Program-made: the position numbers and the translations under genes
Notes under the pieces: generated by a model
Told to the model about the DNA's origin: nothing
The model's input: the letters and a program-made list of their open reading frames with translations, nothing else
Database searches by the model: none
Assembly (NCBI GenBank): GCA_010093685.1
Contig: MU006216.1
Span: 1,749,065-1,813,064 of the forward strand
Direction: 5' to 3'
DNA length: 64,000 bases
DNA from: Ophiobolus disseminans
Lineage: Eukaryota > Ascomycota > Dothideomycetes > Pleosporales > Phaeosphaeriaceae
Shown: piece by piece, positions 1 to 10,423 of the stretch
Layout: each line of letters begins with the position of its first letter
How positions within the stretch are numbered: position 1 is the stretch's first letter

Positions 1-1
1 C

Positions 2-508
2 ACCTCGGTCGGCATCCTCTACGGCTTCAAGAAGCCCCTCGCCTACTTCGACTTCGCCTCTATCAACAGCATAGCCTACGCCGCCGTCCTGCGCAACACC
101 TTCAACCTCGCCATCACCACACAGACACAGGAGATTGAGTTTGGCATGCTCGAGCAGGCAGACTATGCCGGCATCAACGACTATGTCCAGAAGCACGGCT
201 TGCAAGACGCCAGCCTGGCCGCTGCACGCCGTGCGAAGAAGCTCAACGTAAACAAGGGTAAGGGTAAGGAGAGTGGCGCAAATGGTGCTGCAGCGGCCGA
301 GGCCGATGACGGCGAGGAGGAGGAGGGCGAACTACAGAAGGCGGAGCGAGAATTGCAAGACCAAGAAGATGAGGAAGAGGAAGACTACGACCCAGGTAGT
401 GAGGGCGAGAGTGAGGGATCGGGGTCTGAGAGTGGAGACGACGACGGTGGTGGTGGATACGACGAGGGCGAGGGTGAGGAGGATGATGGTGATGAGATGG
501 AAGAATGA
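2..508 (+). CDS. rtt106: Histone chaperone Rtt106-like, 3' part
   Basis: This is the C-terminal part of a gene that begins before the window. The open frame runs from base 2 to the TGA at 506–508. The first part carries the second PH-like domain signature of Rtt106, with [15 protein letters not shown] followed by a segment resembling [10 protein letters not shown] and then [17 protein letters not shown]. The rest is a long acidic tail rich in Glu, Asp, Gly and Ser, which is typical of this chaperone. Family knowledge: Rtt106 binds H3–H4 and deposits them during replication-coupled and silencing-linked nucleosome assembly in the nucleus. The assignment rests on the PH-domain motif and the tail. 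The N-terminal half is not visible, so length and start cannot be judged. Confidence 0.85.
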   Translation, partial: TSVGILYGFKKPLAYFDFASINSIAYAAVLRNTFNLAITTQTQEIEFGMLEQADYAGINDYVQKHGLQDASLAAARRAKKLNVNKGKGKESGANGAAAAEADDGEEEEGELQKAERELQDQEDEEEEDYDPGSEGESEGSGSESGDDDGGGGYDEGEGEEDDGDEMEE

Positions 509-838
509 GCCATCATGTCACTCTCAAGACGAATCATCGTGCATTTCGTGAACATGACTAGATATCGTCTTTGCATGGTGTTGCACGCTTCCTCTGGCCC
601 GCCAAGTCTTCCATCTCAATCCCAGCTCATGCGCGGCTGATTGACACACCCCACCCGCCTCAATCTAGTCCATGTTACCTTTCATTAAACCGCGTCATTT
701 CTTCTCCGTCTTCTTGCGTCGCAATCCACATCATGCCTCCAATCCTCTTCTATTTCTTCTGGTCCATGATCAACAGTATCGCTTTGCTGCCAACCCGACT
801 GAAACACCACCGACCATGCACTAATCCTATCCGCTCGC

Positions 839-3034
839 ATGCACAAGCGCAATACGCGCAACTTACGCATCTTCGTTCCGCACCCCAGAACGGTGGACTA
901 TCTGAGCGTTATTCAGAAAGGCCAGAGCACGATGAGGACACCTTCTTTTTGGCGAGCGCTTTGGTATCTGGTGCTGTTGGCTGCTTTGACGCTGGTCACG
1001 GTGCTGTACACACTCACGTGGGCGCGCGGCACTGCTTTCAAACACCATGGGTGGTCGCTGGGAGATGGCTGGAACACACCTCTTAGCCATGAGGATAAGA
1101 CTATCGTGGTAGGGGTTGCTGATGCGGAATTGCCGGCTGGCATGCATCCCATCGAACATCTCATGAACGTAGCGACGAAGCAATTCGAGAAGATGCAAAA
1201 GAACCAAATACGCAGCTTAGAGCAAGCAGCGGCTCAATACCGCAAACTCCGCGGACGGCATCCCCCGCTAGCCTTCGATGCTTGGTACGAATACGCCGCC
1301 TCGCATAACGCTGTTGTGAACGAGAGGTTCTGGGATCAGATATACCACGACCTCGCACCGTTCTGGAGTCTCGACCCCACAACGCTACGAAAACAAGCGC
1401 ACGTCTTTTCGCCGAAGATAAGCATACGCAAAGGGAAAATCGAAGCAAAGAGTTACAGCAATAACGGAAAGATGGCGATGTGGATAGACATGCTCACCAC
1501 ACTTGCGAATGATCCGAAAGTAGACCTGCCAGACATGGACATCCCGCTTAACATCAACGCCGAGCCCGCTATGCTGGTTCCTTGGGAAGCTATCGATACC
1601 GCCTTATCAATGAGCCGGAAGATAATGCCCGAGGCCAAAGACACCACTGGCAAGTTTACTAGCCTCGACGATATCGAAGACCTGATGAAGCAGTTTGATT
1701 GGAAACCGGAATGGCTTGGCCCGCGCCTCACACATCCGGCTTCACACCTCGGTCCCAGACCGCTGTGGTCATTGGTTAGACCTGCTTGCCCGCCTGGGAG
1801 TACGGCGCGGTTGGGGAAAGTGTATAATGATATTTGGGATTCAGAAGGTGGGACGAGAGAGGAGCATAGTGCGGCTGCGCTTTTGCTGCATGACTTGCCG
1901 GATGGTACGCTTAAGGGGTATGTCAAGAATTGGACAAATACGGTGGACATATGCGAGGAGCCGAATCTCCAGGGCTTACATAGTGCATTTGTGGCGCCGG
2001 TGGAGATGGGTGTTGCTACGAAGTTGTTTCCGTTGTTTGGAGATACGAAGTTTGCTGTCGGTAACGAGATTCTGCTTCCTGGTGCTGCGGACTGGAATGC
2101 GTCAGCTTTGTCTACAGAATTCACAGCTCTGGCATGGGAAAAGAGAGAAGACAAGTTATTTTGGCGAGGCCCCGCGACTGCAGGACGAGACCCGAAACGC
2201 TATTGGCAGCGCTTCCAGAGCGAGAGACTGGTCAGCATGATGAACGCTACGCACGTTGAAATTGCGGAAGCGTCGATACACACGGGTAACGAGAGTACGG
2301 TCGGTGTCGGGTACGCGAAAAACTTCAGACTATTACCGGCAAACGAGTATCACCTCAAGACCCAAACAGGAGGCAGATTGGCAGAGTGGGTACACAGCTG
2401 GGCCGACACCGCCCTTTCGGACCTGGGCTGTGAAGAAAAAGACAAAGCCTGCGACCTCGTCCAAGAATACTTCTCCGCCCCTCCACCCTCCCCATCCTCA
2501 AAGTCATCCACCGCCAAATTCGCAGTCTCAATCGACTCGCCCTCCAACCCACTCATCACCCACCTCCGCCAGACCCGCGCGACCCTGCATGCCAGCATCT
2601 ACCGCAACTGGTTCGACACCCGCCTCGTCCCTTGGCTGCACTTCATTCCCATGGACAACACATTCGTCGATCTATACGGCATCATAGAGTACTTCATCGG
2701 TTCAGGTGTACCGAAAGAAACACAAGATTTTGCGCATGCGGCTGGCGAGGTACAAAAGCATGAACACCACTTCCACACGCCCAGCGACCACAAAACATCA
2801 GACCACCCGTCGTCCTCGCAGAGCGGCAACGAACCTCACGTCGGTCATCATTCGCTTAAACGTGCGCCAAACGACGACGCAGCGCAGCATATCGCAGCAG
2901 CGAGCAAGTCGTGGGCCGAGAAAGCGCTGCGGCGAGAAGATATGCTGATTTATGTGTATCGGCTCTTGCTGGAGTACGCAAGGGTCGTGGATGCCAAACG
3001 CGATCGGTTGGGCTGGGTGGGAGATCTGGGGTAG
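839..3034 (+). CDS. GT90 (CAP10-like) glycosyltransferase, type II membrane protein
   Basis: A single-exon gene of 731 codons; a second ATG at 932 would give 700 residues and places the membrane anchor nearer the N terminus, so it may be the true start. One hydrophobic segment (about residues 40–58, WYLVLLAALTLVTVLY) suggests a type II Golgi membrane protein with a lumenal catalytic domain. The GT90 core is seen from about residue 380 to 640, including LFWRGPATAGRDP near 440 and VPWLHFIPMDN near 597. Related fungal proteins (Cap10/Cap59 type) transfer xylose or similar sugars onto polysaccharides or glycoproteins. The exact donor and acceptor cannot be read from sequence. A His/Ser-rich low-complexity insert lies near residues 640–690. 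Confidence 0.85.
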   Translation: MHKRNTRNLRIFVPHPRTVDYLSVIQKGQSTMRTPSFWRALWYLVLLAALTLVTVLYTLTWARGTAFKHHGWSLGDGWNTPLSHEDKTIVVGVADAELPAGMHPIEHLMNVATKQFEKMQKNQIRSLEQAAAQYRKLRGRHPPLAFDAWYEYAASHNAVVNERFWDQIYHDLAPFWSLDPTTLRKQAHVFSPKISIRKGKIEAKSYSNNGKMAMWIDMLTTLANDPKVDLPDMDIPLNINAEPAMLVPWEAIDTALSMSRKIMPEAKDTTGKFTSLDDIEDLMKQFDWKPEWLGPRLTHPASHLGPRPLWSLVRPACPPGSTARLGKVYNDIWDSEGGTREEHSAAALLLHDLPDGTLKGYVKNWTNTVDICEEPNLQGLHSAFVAPVEMGVATKLFPLFGDTKFAVGNEILLPGAADWNASALSTEFTALAWEKREDKLFWRGPATAGRDPKRYWQRFQSERLVSMMNATHVEIAEASIHTGNESTVGVGYAKNFRLLPANEYHLKTQTGGRLAEWVHSWADTALSDLGCEEKDKACDLVQEYFSAPPPSPSSKSSTAKFAVSIDSPSNPLITHLRQTRATLHASIYRNWFDTRLVPWLHFIPMDNTFVDLYGIIEYFIGSGVPKETQDFAHAAGEVQKHEHHFHTPSDHKTSDHPSSSQSGNEPHVGHHSLKRAPNDDAAQHIAAASKSWAEKALRREDMLIYVYRLLLEYARVVDAKRDRLGWVGDLG

Positions 3035-3133
3035 CTTCCACCTTTGGACTTGACCACAACACCTACAACTATTTCTCTGAACCTACGAACCCCGAGTACT
3101 GCGAATCCTTTCCGCCCTACAAATCGCAGACGC

Positions 3134-3472
3134 ATGAGCAAGAACATCGTTCTCTGGGGAGCTGCGCTGCTGGTACTCGTTCCGATTGTGGTGGTGCAGA
3201 TGCCGCGCTTTCGATTGCGCACTGTGAGGGATATGCAAGAGAAGCAGGAGGAGAAAGAGGAGCAGTCTGAAGCGACACGCAGCACGAGTCGAATCGTATG
3301 GACGACGCTCGCTTTCCTCGGTGGGCTCCTCGTGCTACTCGGATACGCCCTCTTCATCGCATACTGCCTCGCCCTGTTCATCGTATACCAGACAGAAGCC
3401 CGCTTGGGAGAAGCGCGTCGCGGCCTTGTTCAAGGTGGAGAAATGCGCTTGTGTCTTTGTGCGCGGGGATAA
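3134..3472 (+). CDS. Small two-helix membrane protein, hypothetical
   Basis: An open frame of 112 codons starting at ATG 3134 and ending at TAG 3470–3472. Two hydrophobic stretches are clear: residues about 5–20 (IVLWGAALLVLVPIVVV) and about 52–80 (LAFLGGLLVLLGYALFIAYC and onward). They are separated by a charged, Glu-rich linker (EKQEEKEEQSE). I do not recognise a family. It lies 99 bp after the GT90 stop and 47 bp before the 3' end of the convergent aquaporin gene, so it could be a separate gene or part of an untranslated region. The hydropathy pattern is more regular than a random frame would give. Confidence 0.45.
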   Translation: MSKNIVLWGAALLVLVPIVVVQMPRFRLRTVRDMQEKQEEKEEQSEATRSTSRIVWTTLAFLGGLLVLLGYALFIAYCLALFIVYQTEARLGEARRGLVQGGEMRLCLCARG

Positions 3473-3519
3473 TCGTATCGAGAATACATTCAAACTACAC
3501 TACGCACCGCTACGCTCCA

Positions 3520-5059
3520 CTACACACGCCCATGCCCCGTCCTCCCAAGCAACTCCCTCTCGGACACATACCGCGGCTGCTCCCCCCGCTCCAAGCGCCC
3601 ATCAATTCTTTCTTCCTCATCCCTCTCCTCCCTCGACCCACGACTCACTATCCGCACGGCTTCCTCCACAGCCTCTTCAACCGCCAGCGCCGCAACATTC
3701 GGCCTGCCCACCTGCTCCGCCGTCTCCGCATCCTTCGGCGGTTTAAACGCCGCCGCCTCATGATCGTCAAAGTCCTGCCCGGGGTTGACAGTCTGATACT
3801 CCACAATCTTAACAATGCGATACATCCCAAACGCCAACAGCGTGCCCATCAGCGGCCCAAACCAATACACATAATGGTACCCGGGGAAATTGCGCGTCAC
3901 CACACACGGGCCGAAACTGCGCGCGGGATTCAAGCTCCCGCCTGTGAAAAACACACCCACCATTTCCGCCACGAAGAGCGCGAGCCCGATGCCGATGGGT
4001 GCGAGGAACGTGGCTTTGTGCTTTTCCGCCGCTAGCATGAAGATTGTGAAGACGAGCAGGCTGGTCAGGAACATCTCGAGGAAGACGCCCATAGTGGGGG
4101 TTACGCCTGTGCCGAGGTTGGTGCTGACGTTTAGGGGCCCGGGTAGGATGGCGGATACGATGCCTGCGGCGGCCATGCCGGCGAACATTTGCGAGAAGAA
4201 GCCTGGGGGTGTTAGGGGGTTGTGTTGGGGGAGGGGGAGGGGTGGGGAGAGGTACAGAAACAGGCGCGGATGGGTTTTATGGCGCCGATTAGGAGGAGGC
4301 CGAGGGTTACCTATACGTATCATCAGCACTCCTTCCATCTTCAATCCCAAACACTACTCCTACTCCTTCCCCCTCTCATCCAAATACAAAAGTCAACACT
4401 TACAGCCGGATTGAACAGCCCCCCGCTGACCCTAAAAAACACCCACACATTCACCATGAGGCTGAACCCAAATATCAGGCTTATATAGAGCAGCACGCTC
4501 GTATTGGGCGCCTGCGTCAGCCCCGAGTTCTCCTGCCCCGCGGTGGCGCGGTCGCTGAAGAGCGCGGCGGTGTTGGCGACTTGTGTGCCGCCGAATGCGA
4601 AGACTGGATTGGGGTGTTAGATACGGTGTGGTGTGGTGGAATTGGCGCGTGGAGTGTGTATGTTGCGAATGAATGCAGATATGAAGTGTAGCATGAGGCT
4701 ACCAGTATACAACTATGGGTTTGGTTGATTGCACAAAGGAATTTGCTTGGCGGAGATTGTGTGAGGTGGATTTGACTTTGTGTATGTGTGCTTTCGTTGG
4801 AGTAAGCCTGATATGACTTACACAGAAACATAAACGTCCCAGCGAATTCCGCAGCCGCGGCGACAATCTCGTTGCGCCAGAAATTGTTGACATAGCTGTG
4901 GAGAGCATTTTCGTGGCGTGGCCGGTGTGGCTGGTGGTGGTGTTTTGGTTCGTGTGATGGTGACGGGGCTTGTTCGGATGGGACGATGGTGGAGGCATTG
5001 CGTGTCGAGGGTGTATCGGTTTTGTCGCGTTTGTGGAGGGGGAGGATGTTGCGTGCCAT
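3520..5059 (-). CDS. Aquaporin (MIP family)
   Basis: Four exons on the minus strand: 5059–4822, 4603–4404, 4310–4262 and 4202–3520, giving about 389 residues. All introns are GT–AG and phases join exactly. The two pore NPA motifs are present: GGLFNPAV at the exon 2/3 junction and GSLNPARSFGP in exon 4. The first helix reads FAGTFMFLFFAFGGTQVAN, typical of fungal orthodox aquaporins. Long hydrophilic N- and C-terminal tails (His-rich at the N terminus, Glu/Arg-rich at the C terminus) fit fungal relatives with cytosolic regulatory tails. Role: passive water or small-solute transport across the plasma or internal membrane. Substrate preference (water or glycerol) is not decided; the arginine after the second NPA is the usual selectivity-filter residue. 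Confidence 0.92.
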
Positions 5060-6137
5060 GATGGCTAGGGAGGTGGGAAGGTGTCTTTGTTCTAGTTCTA
5101 CGTGGTGAGCTTCACGACGTGGGTTCGACGCTGGGATCGAAGGTCTATGGGCTCGAACGCGAGGCTGAAAGATGAACGGCGCTGCTGTCTTTGTCTCGAT
5201 GGAAACGTAAAATCAGAACCTCAAGACACGATGAAGAAAGGTTTCAATGCCTTCGAAGAGCAAACCACAAGGCTGAGAAAACGACAAAAACGAACTCAAG
5301 CCCTCGACAGAGACACATCGTCAATATCATCCCCCATAGCTGACCGTGACGTCTTCCACCACCGCATCAACGCGTCCCACGCCACCGCCGCCATCTTCCC
5401 GCGCCTCTGTTCGACGCTAAGTAATCCAACGGCTCACCGGCCGCCCTTATGCACCCGTATTTCCCTCTGTACCATCGTATGGAGCGCCCAGCTCCTCAGA
5501 ATCTTTGCGGCGTCCAGATACCCAGACTTTAGCGCGCCATGCGTGCGTCCTGGACACCTTCTTCGGAGCATTTGTACTGGGGACGGGAGCCAGCTGAACA
5601 AGTGGTGGCATTTGCATAAATGTAAGTGGACGCCGTGTCCGATGATGCTTCATGTGAAATGCGCGATCGGCGCAGGGTGCAGGGTTAGCGCGCTGCTAGC
5701 GGCATGATGTCATCGGTTTTGGGGGAGGGGCCGCGGGCTAGTGGGGCTGTGGACGCGTCAAATACCACTTCATGACATTGAACTTAAGACTGCATCACAG
5801 GAAAAACGCAATCAGATGTTACTGTATTGAGGTGCTTGTTGGCATGGCGAATTTGAGAGCCGAAGGATGGAAACCAAGTGGAGAGCTGACTCGGGGTATG
5901 GGGTGGCCTTGCTGGAAATTTGACTCGGAGCATGGGGCCTTGCTGGAGATCTGTAGATCGCTCACGATGGCTGCTTCCTTTTCTGAACGCGCATTTTACT
6001 TTGCGATCATGGTAAGTTAATAAAGATAATGATGGATATTTCTTGGCTGAAGAAGACTTTAGATGTACCTTATCCTAGTGTTGCTGCTCCCCAGTTTTTC
6101 TGACTCGACATCAACCCTCCCAGCCTCAAATCCCCAT
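5060..6137. other. Intergenic, 1.1 kb
   Basis: Probable promoter of the aquaporin gene on its left side. Open frames at 5102–5707 and 5772–6020 have no recognisable domain or convincing start. I see no gene here. Confidence 0.5.
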
Positions 6138-6560
6138 CTATCTACCCAATGACAACATCTGAATGCAGAAAGCCATCTTTCCTCGAGACTTCTTCTTCCG
6201 CTCAGCCGCATACGCAGCCTCCAGATTAAGGATATCCGCTGTACTCGGCCAACATTCCTCCGTCTTGATGATTTCCCACTCGCTGCTTTCGGCGCTGTTC
6301 TTCTGCCTCAGACGCTTTTCGTACTTCCGATTTGTTCTGTAACTCACCCTATCTGGTGCAGCCGTGACTTGGTCGAGCTGTCCCGTCCTTCGTCCAGGCC
6401 TGGAATCGTCCTTGAGTTGTTCATCAGTCCAGTCGTCCTCGTCAATCTCGATCCAATCTGAATTGCTGAGTTCACTCTCAGTTGGCTCAACTTTTGATGT
6501 GTCGTTTGTGGGGTGCTCAGGTTCGAGTGGCGGAGTGATGTGGTAGTTTTGAGGCTGCAT
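6138..6560 (-). CDS. Acidic orphan protein, hypothetical
   Basis: A single open frame of 140 codons with an ATG at 6560. The N-terminal half is strongly acidic (SDWIEIDEDDWTDEQLKDD around residues 34–52) and the C-terminal half basic (RTNRKYEKRLRQK around 75–87, ERKKKSRGK near 121–129). No membrane segment or signal peptide is seen. I do not recognise a family. The charge-segregated composition and intact frame argue for a real small protein, possibly nuclear. It sits alone between two gene-poor stretches, and the following 740 bp upstream contain nothing else. Confidence 0.4.
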   Translation of the reverse strand: MQPQNYHITPPLEPEHPTNDTSKVEPTESELSNSDWIEIDEDDWTDEQLKDDSRPGRRTGQLDQVTAAPDRVSYRTNRKYEKRLRQKNSAESSEWEIIKTEECWPSTADILNLEAAYAAERKKKSRGKMAFCIQMLSLGR

Positions 6561-7302
6561 GGTTGTTGTATGAGAGCGCTGAGAATGATAGTTGTGTTTG
6601 ATAAGGAGCTGTTAGATAGCCTGGAGGGGAGAAATCTCCGATGATGTAGTCAGATAGGCTGTGAAGTATTTCACTGGTTTCACAGCAGTGAAGGCCTCAC
6701 TTCACGAAGTTTCATTCACCGGACGGGCGAGACTGTTGCGGCTCACTGGATTACTTCATATTCAACCATGAAGAGATATTCTGTGAGTAATTCGAATACA
6801 ATCCACCTGGGTTATATGTATGTGATCTTATAGCTGCAGTTCACGTCGTCAAAACTTGACTTGTTGCCAATGACATTGGTTTACAAATGACCCCCACGAC
6901 GTACCCCATAAATCTCTTGGACATCTTGGAAACTTAGCGAGAAACCCCGCGTATGTGTAAGCTATCGCTCATATCACTGTCGAGTGCCGTCCCTTCGCAT
7001 CCGAGCAAAGCAGATCATAAGCGAGGTAGAAATTAATGAGAAGATCTGGTTCGAAGACGCTAATAATTACAGGGATGCCGAGCTTTCAATTGCGCGTAAT
7101 GCAATGGTCTGGGAGAATACTCGCCAGTAGCTATTCACAATGTTATAGTTGCAGACGAAAATGATTGTGTTAACTTTGAGAGAAGAATCGATGTGAACGG
7201 TAGATCACTTCAATTTGAATATGATGTGTTGGGTATTGAAACGAAAAAGATTATTAATACTCAAAGCCCTTTCGGCACCTCATACTAACTTCCGAGCCTT
7301 TA
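6561..7302. other. Intergenic, AT-richer
   Basis: About 740 bp with frequent stops in every frame and visibly more A/T than neighbouring genes. I see no gene, tRNA or long repeat. Confidence 0.5.
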
Positions 7303-8933
7303 CTAGTCCTGTTTTGGCACCTTCCTGAAAACGTGTCTCTCCCAGCCATCAAGCTCATCAATGACCTTCTCCCGCTCCAGCCTATATCCGCCAATCTTTG
7401 GCAACAGCACAGCCCATACCAGCCAGTACACGCCTCCAGCAAGAATGATACCAATGCCGACTAGACAATGCAGGTAGTACGGGAGGCTCTCGTACACGCT
7501 CTGGTCATCAGTTGGAGGCACGAATGGTGCAATCACGAGGTAGATGTTGCTGAGAAGGAAGAAGATGGCGACGGGCAGCGTGGCGGAGAAGGGAGGGTTC
7601 CAGTTCCATTTGGATCGGTTGAGGTAGAGATGGATGAGGGCGCCTGCGACGAAGACGTTGACGATGGCAAGGGGGTATGATATGACGCTAGAAGATGTTA
7701 GCAGATGGCCCCAAATCTTAAGTTTTGGAAGACTCACTTCAAGATGAAGTTGTATGCGTCACCAGGTGGAGGTGCCAACATGATAATGACTGAGACGAGC
7801 CAATGCTCGAAAAGACCGGCAAGAGGCGCATTGAACGGACGATTGCTGGCCCAAAGCCTCGAAAAGGGTAGGATACCTTCACGACCAAGCTCCTGCACAA
7901 GACGACCTTGAGAGAAGATGACGCTCAGAACGTTGCCGAAAGCCGATAGCGCTACAAATACTGACAATGCGCGTTCCGCTCGCGGTCCAAAAACGTTACG
8001 GAATAGCGACGCAGCGACCAGACGTTTCGAAGAGATGATTTCTTCTGCTGGTACAGCGGCGAAGTATGCAATGTTGACGAACATGTATAGTACTGCAACG
8101 GTAATGAGGGCAGTCGGCGCCGCGATTTTCAGAGTGCGGATAGGGTTCTTTGTCTCGCTCAGTGCGTAGTTGGCGTTGCTGTAGCCAATGTAACTCCAGA
8201 TGACATTATACAGCGCTGTAACAACACCATATGCGCTTCCGGTGGTGCCTTTGAATGCGTTGTCGAAATTGTTCGGCTTGTCGATGCGAATTGCGCCTCC
8301 TAGGGCTGCCCAGCCCGATACGACAATGAGGAGAATGATGAGTAGTTTGATGACGCCGAGGAGGTTCTGGAGTCTCAATCCCCATTTCAGTGCTGTGCCA
8401 TGGATGATGAAAGCGGTCGTGATGCATGCGAGACCGACTCCTCGTTGATTCCAGCGGTTGACCTCGACATTCGCAGCGTGCAGGATGTACTCTCCGAAAA
8501 CAACTGAATTAGAGCCTGCCCAACCGAGCAAGATCACATAGCCGGTGTAAAGACCGGTAACCAGAAATTTGGGCCTGCGATATACATATTCCAGGTAGTT
8601 CTTTTCTCCGCCATTGCGAGGAATAGCGGTGCCAAATTCCAGATAGACCGCCATACCAGCCCCAGCAATCAACATACCAGCGACCCAGATGAAGAGAGAG
8701 AGACCGACGCTGCCGGATAGGGAGAAGATGGCACTGGGTGTGGCGAAGATTCCCGTACCAATCATGCGGTTGAAAATGAGGAATACGGCAGATGTAACAC
8801 CAATCTGGCGCTTGGCCTGTCTCACTTCATGAAGGGACCCATCGTCGACATCTGGCGAAGGGGATTCAGCGTTCTTGGTGTCAGCGGCCGGTACTGCTGA
8901 CGTGCTTGCGTGTTTCGAGAAGAACTTGGGCAT
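7303..8933 (-). CDS. Mup1-type methionine/amino-acid permease (APC superfamily)
   Basis: Two exons: 8933–7738 and 7687–7303, joined by a 50-nt intron, giving 526 residues. The ATG at 8933 (MPKFFSKH) is preferred to in-frame upstream non-ATG codons. The conserved first-helix motif of the APC/LAT group appears as RMIGTGIFATPSAIF near residues 55–70. About twelve hydrophobic segments follow, and the segment IWSYIGYSNANYALSETKNP matches the sixth-helix region of Mup1 and related LAT-type permeases. Family role: proton-coupled uptake of methionine or cysteine at the plasma membrane. Substrate is inferred from resemblance only. N- and C-terminal tails are cytosolic and may carry endocytic signals. 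Confidence 0.88.
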
Positions 8934-9475
8934 GTTGAGAATGGATGTGCAAATACACACGTGGGGACGTTGTGAAAGCACTTATTAAGATGTAAGAAGA
9001 CTGGACATTTATAAGAGATTGTAGCATCAGCACGCTCACTAACTTGTCGCTTGGTGGAGAGAACATCATAAGACGCCTTCCACCTATGTCACCCAATACC
9101 ACCCTTAAAGATCCTGCGCCGGGTTAACGCGCCATCACAGCGAATTTTCGAAGCGTCGGGCAGGTCCGAATGACGTGCTAGAAGCGAGTGCTACCCATCC
9201 AATCCCTCAAGCCAAATCCTTACCCAACAGTTTCCTCGAACAGACGGTTTGAACGTGCGAAAATGCTTGTGTCTAATGTCGTGATCGGAGACATGCAGTT
9301 TTCGATGCTAGCTCTGACGGCGACCAAGCCGTGTTGGGCATGGCCGGTGGTACTAGTGGAAACGCGATTTCACGTGAGAAAAACGCAAGTTAAATCACTC
9401 TCGGCATGGCGAAAAGCATTCAAGTACTCACTCCTTCTCGGCTCTACTGATGCTTATGCGACCTTGCAGTGCACC
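8934..9475. other. Intergenic between permease start and F-box-like gene end
   Basis: Probable promoter of the permease gene plus the 3' region of the next minus-strand gene. I see no gene here. Confidence 0.5.
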
Positions 9476-10423
9476 CTACTTGTGCAGACGCAAGGAACTG
9501 ATGTCTTCGCACTTGCGCTCGACTGCTGCCATTGCTAGAGCTGGGAACCAGAGTGCGTCGTATGCTTCGAGTGTCATTGCGCGCGGGCAGTTGGGGAGCT
9601 TGTCAAGGAACGACCAGACGTACAGTGTATCTTTGAGAATATTCCCGCTCCACGGAAGATGACCGGGTCGGACAGAAACTTCACATCGTCGCATACCATT
9701 CTCCCCAGTATCAAGCAGCGACATAAGTTTCTCCAAGTCGAACTCTCCACAAGGTCTGATGGCCACCCCCAAAACCGTCTGGCAGCAACTCTCATGGCAG
9801 TAGTCTTGAAAGGGGTATTGGCAATGATATCTATCCTGGGAACGGACACTCCACTCTATCTCCAGCGCGGATACCTTCACATGCTTGGCATGCTGAAGAA
9901 GTACTAGTTTGGAACGAATCTCCTTTATCGAGAAGACGGAGAATGGCCTACCATCGCGAGACCAATGAATGTCCACGTAATTTGAGAAGACTGATTCCCA
10001 GGCCATAGAAATCTCTGAGGAATGTCGATGTCCGAAGGCAGGTAGACGATCGATCTCGCCGACTGAGAACGGCGCTGCTGCATGGAAGCGTTCGATGCTT
10101 TCACTGCGCATTTGTTCACGTACTCTGAGCCATTCAGGAATTCCCTGTGGCGGCTGGTCTATGTTCTGGGTTTTGTAGCGAGCAATAACGATGAAGTTCT
10201 CCTGTTGATATGCTAGGATTATGTCCAGCCACAAAATGTCGTAGATCAAGTCGCGCAGTTCTCGCGGTAGCTGGAAGATGTGTAAAGGGGTATCCCGGGA
10301 CACTACCTCGATATCATCCTCCAAATCAAGCAGCAGTCGCTTCGTGGACATCAGAGTTGGCTCATTCCGGGTACTTGAGCATCGACGCATCGGCGCAGGC
10401 GGACGTTTCGCGAACCAATCCAT
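9476..10423 (-). CDS. F-box-like/2EXR-like orphan protein
   Basis: A single exon of 315 codons starting at ATG 10423 (MDWFAKRPP); longer readings need a non-ATG start. Residues about 49–66 carry TPLHIFQLPRELRDLIYDI, the short N-terminal helix motif (LPxELRxxIY) seen in many fungal F-box-like or 2EXR proteins of unknown function. The remainder is a globular domain with a Cys/His-containing patch (CHESCCQTV) and no membrane segment. Such genes form large lineage-specific families in filamentous ascomycetes. Function is not known; if it is an F-box, it would recruit a substrate to an SCF ubiquitin ligase. Confidence 0.6.
   Translation of the reverse strand: MDWFAKRPPAPMRRCSSTRNEPTLMSTKRLLLDLEDDIEVVSRDTPLHIFQLPRELRDLIYDILWLDIILAYQQENFIVIARYKTQNIDQPPQGIPEWLRVREQMRSESIERFHAAAPFSVGEIDRLPAFGHRHSSEISMAWESVFSNYVDIHWSRDGRPFSVFSIKEIRSKLVLLQHAKHVKVSALEIEWSVRSQDRYHCQYPFQDYCHESCCQTVLGVAIRPCGEFDLEKLMSLLDTGENGMRRCEVSVRPGHLPWSGNILKDTLYVWSFLDKLPNCPRAMTLEAYDALWFPALAMAAVERKCEDISSLRLHK

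Noticed and set aside
1453..2154. 233-codon minus-strand frame antisense to the GT90 gene
   Set aside because: It lies wholly within the GT90 coding exon, has no domain, and is a codon-bias shadow.
5102..5707. 201-codon plus-strand frame upstream of the aquaporin
   Set aside because: Starts at GTG, no domain, sits in the promoter region of the aquaporin gene.
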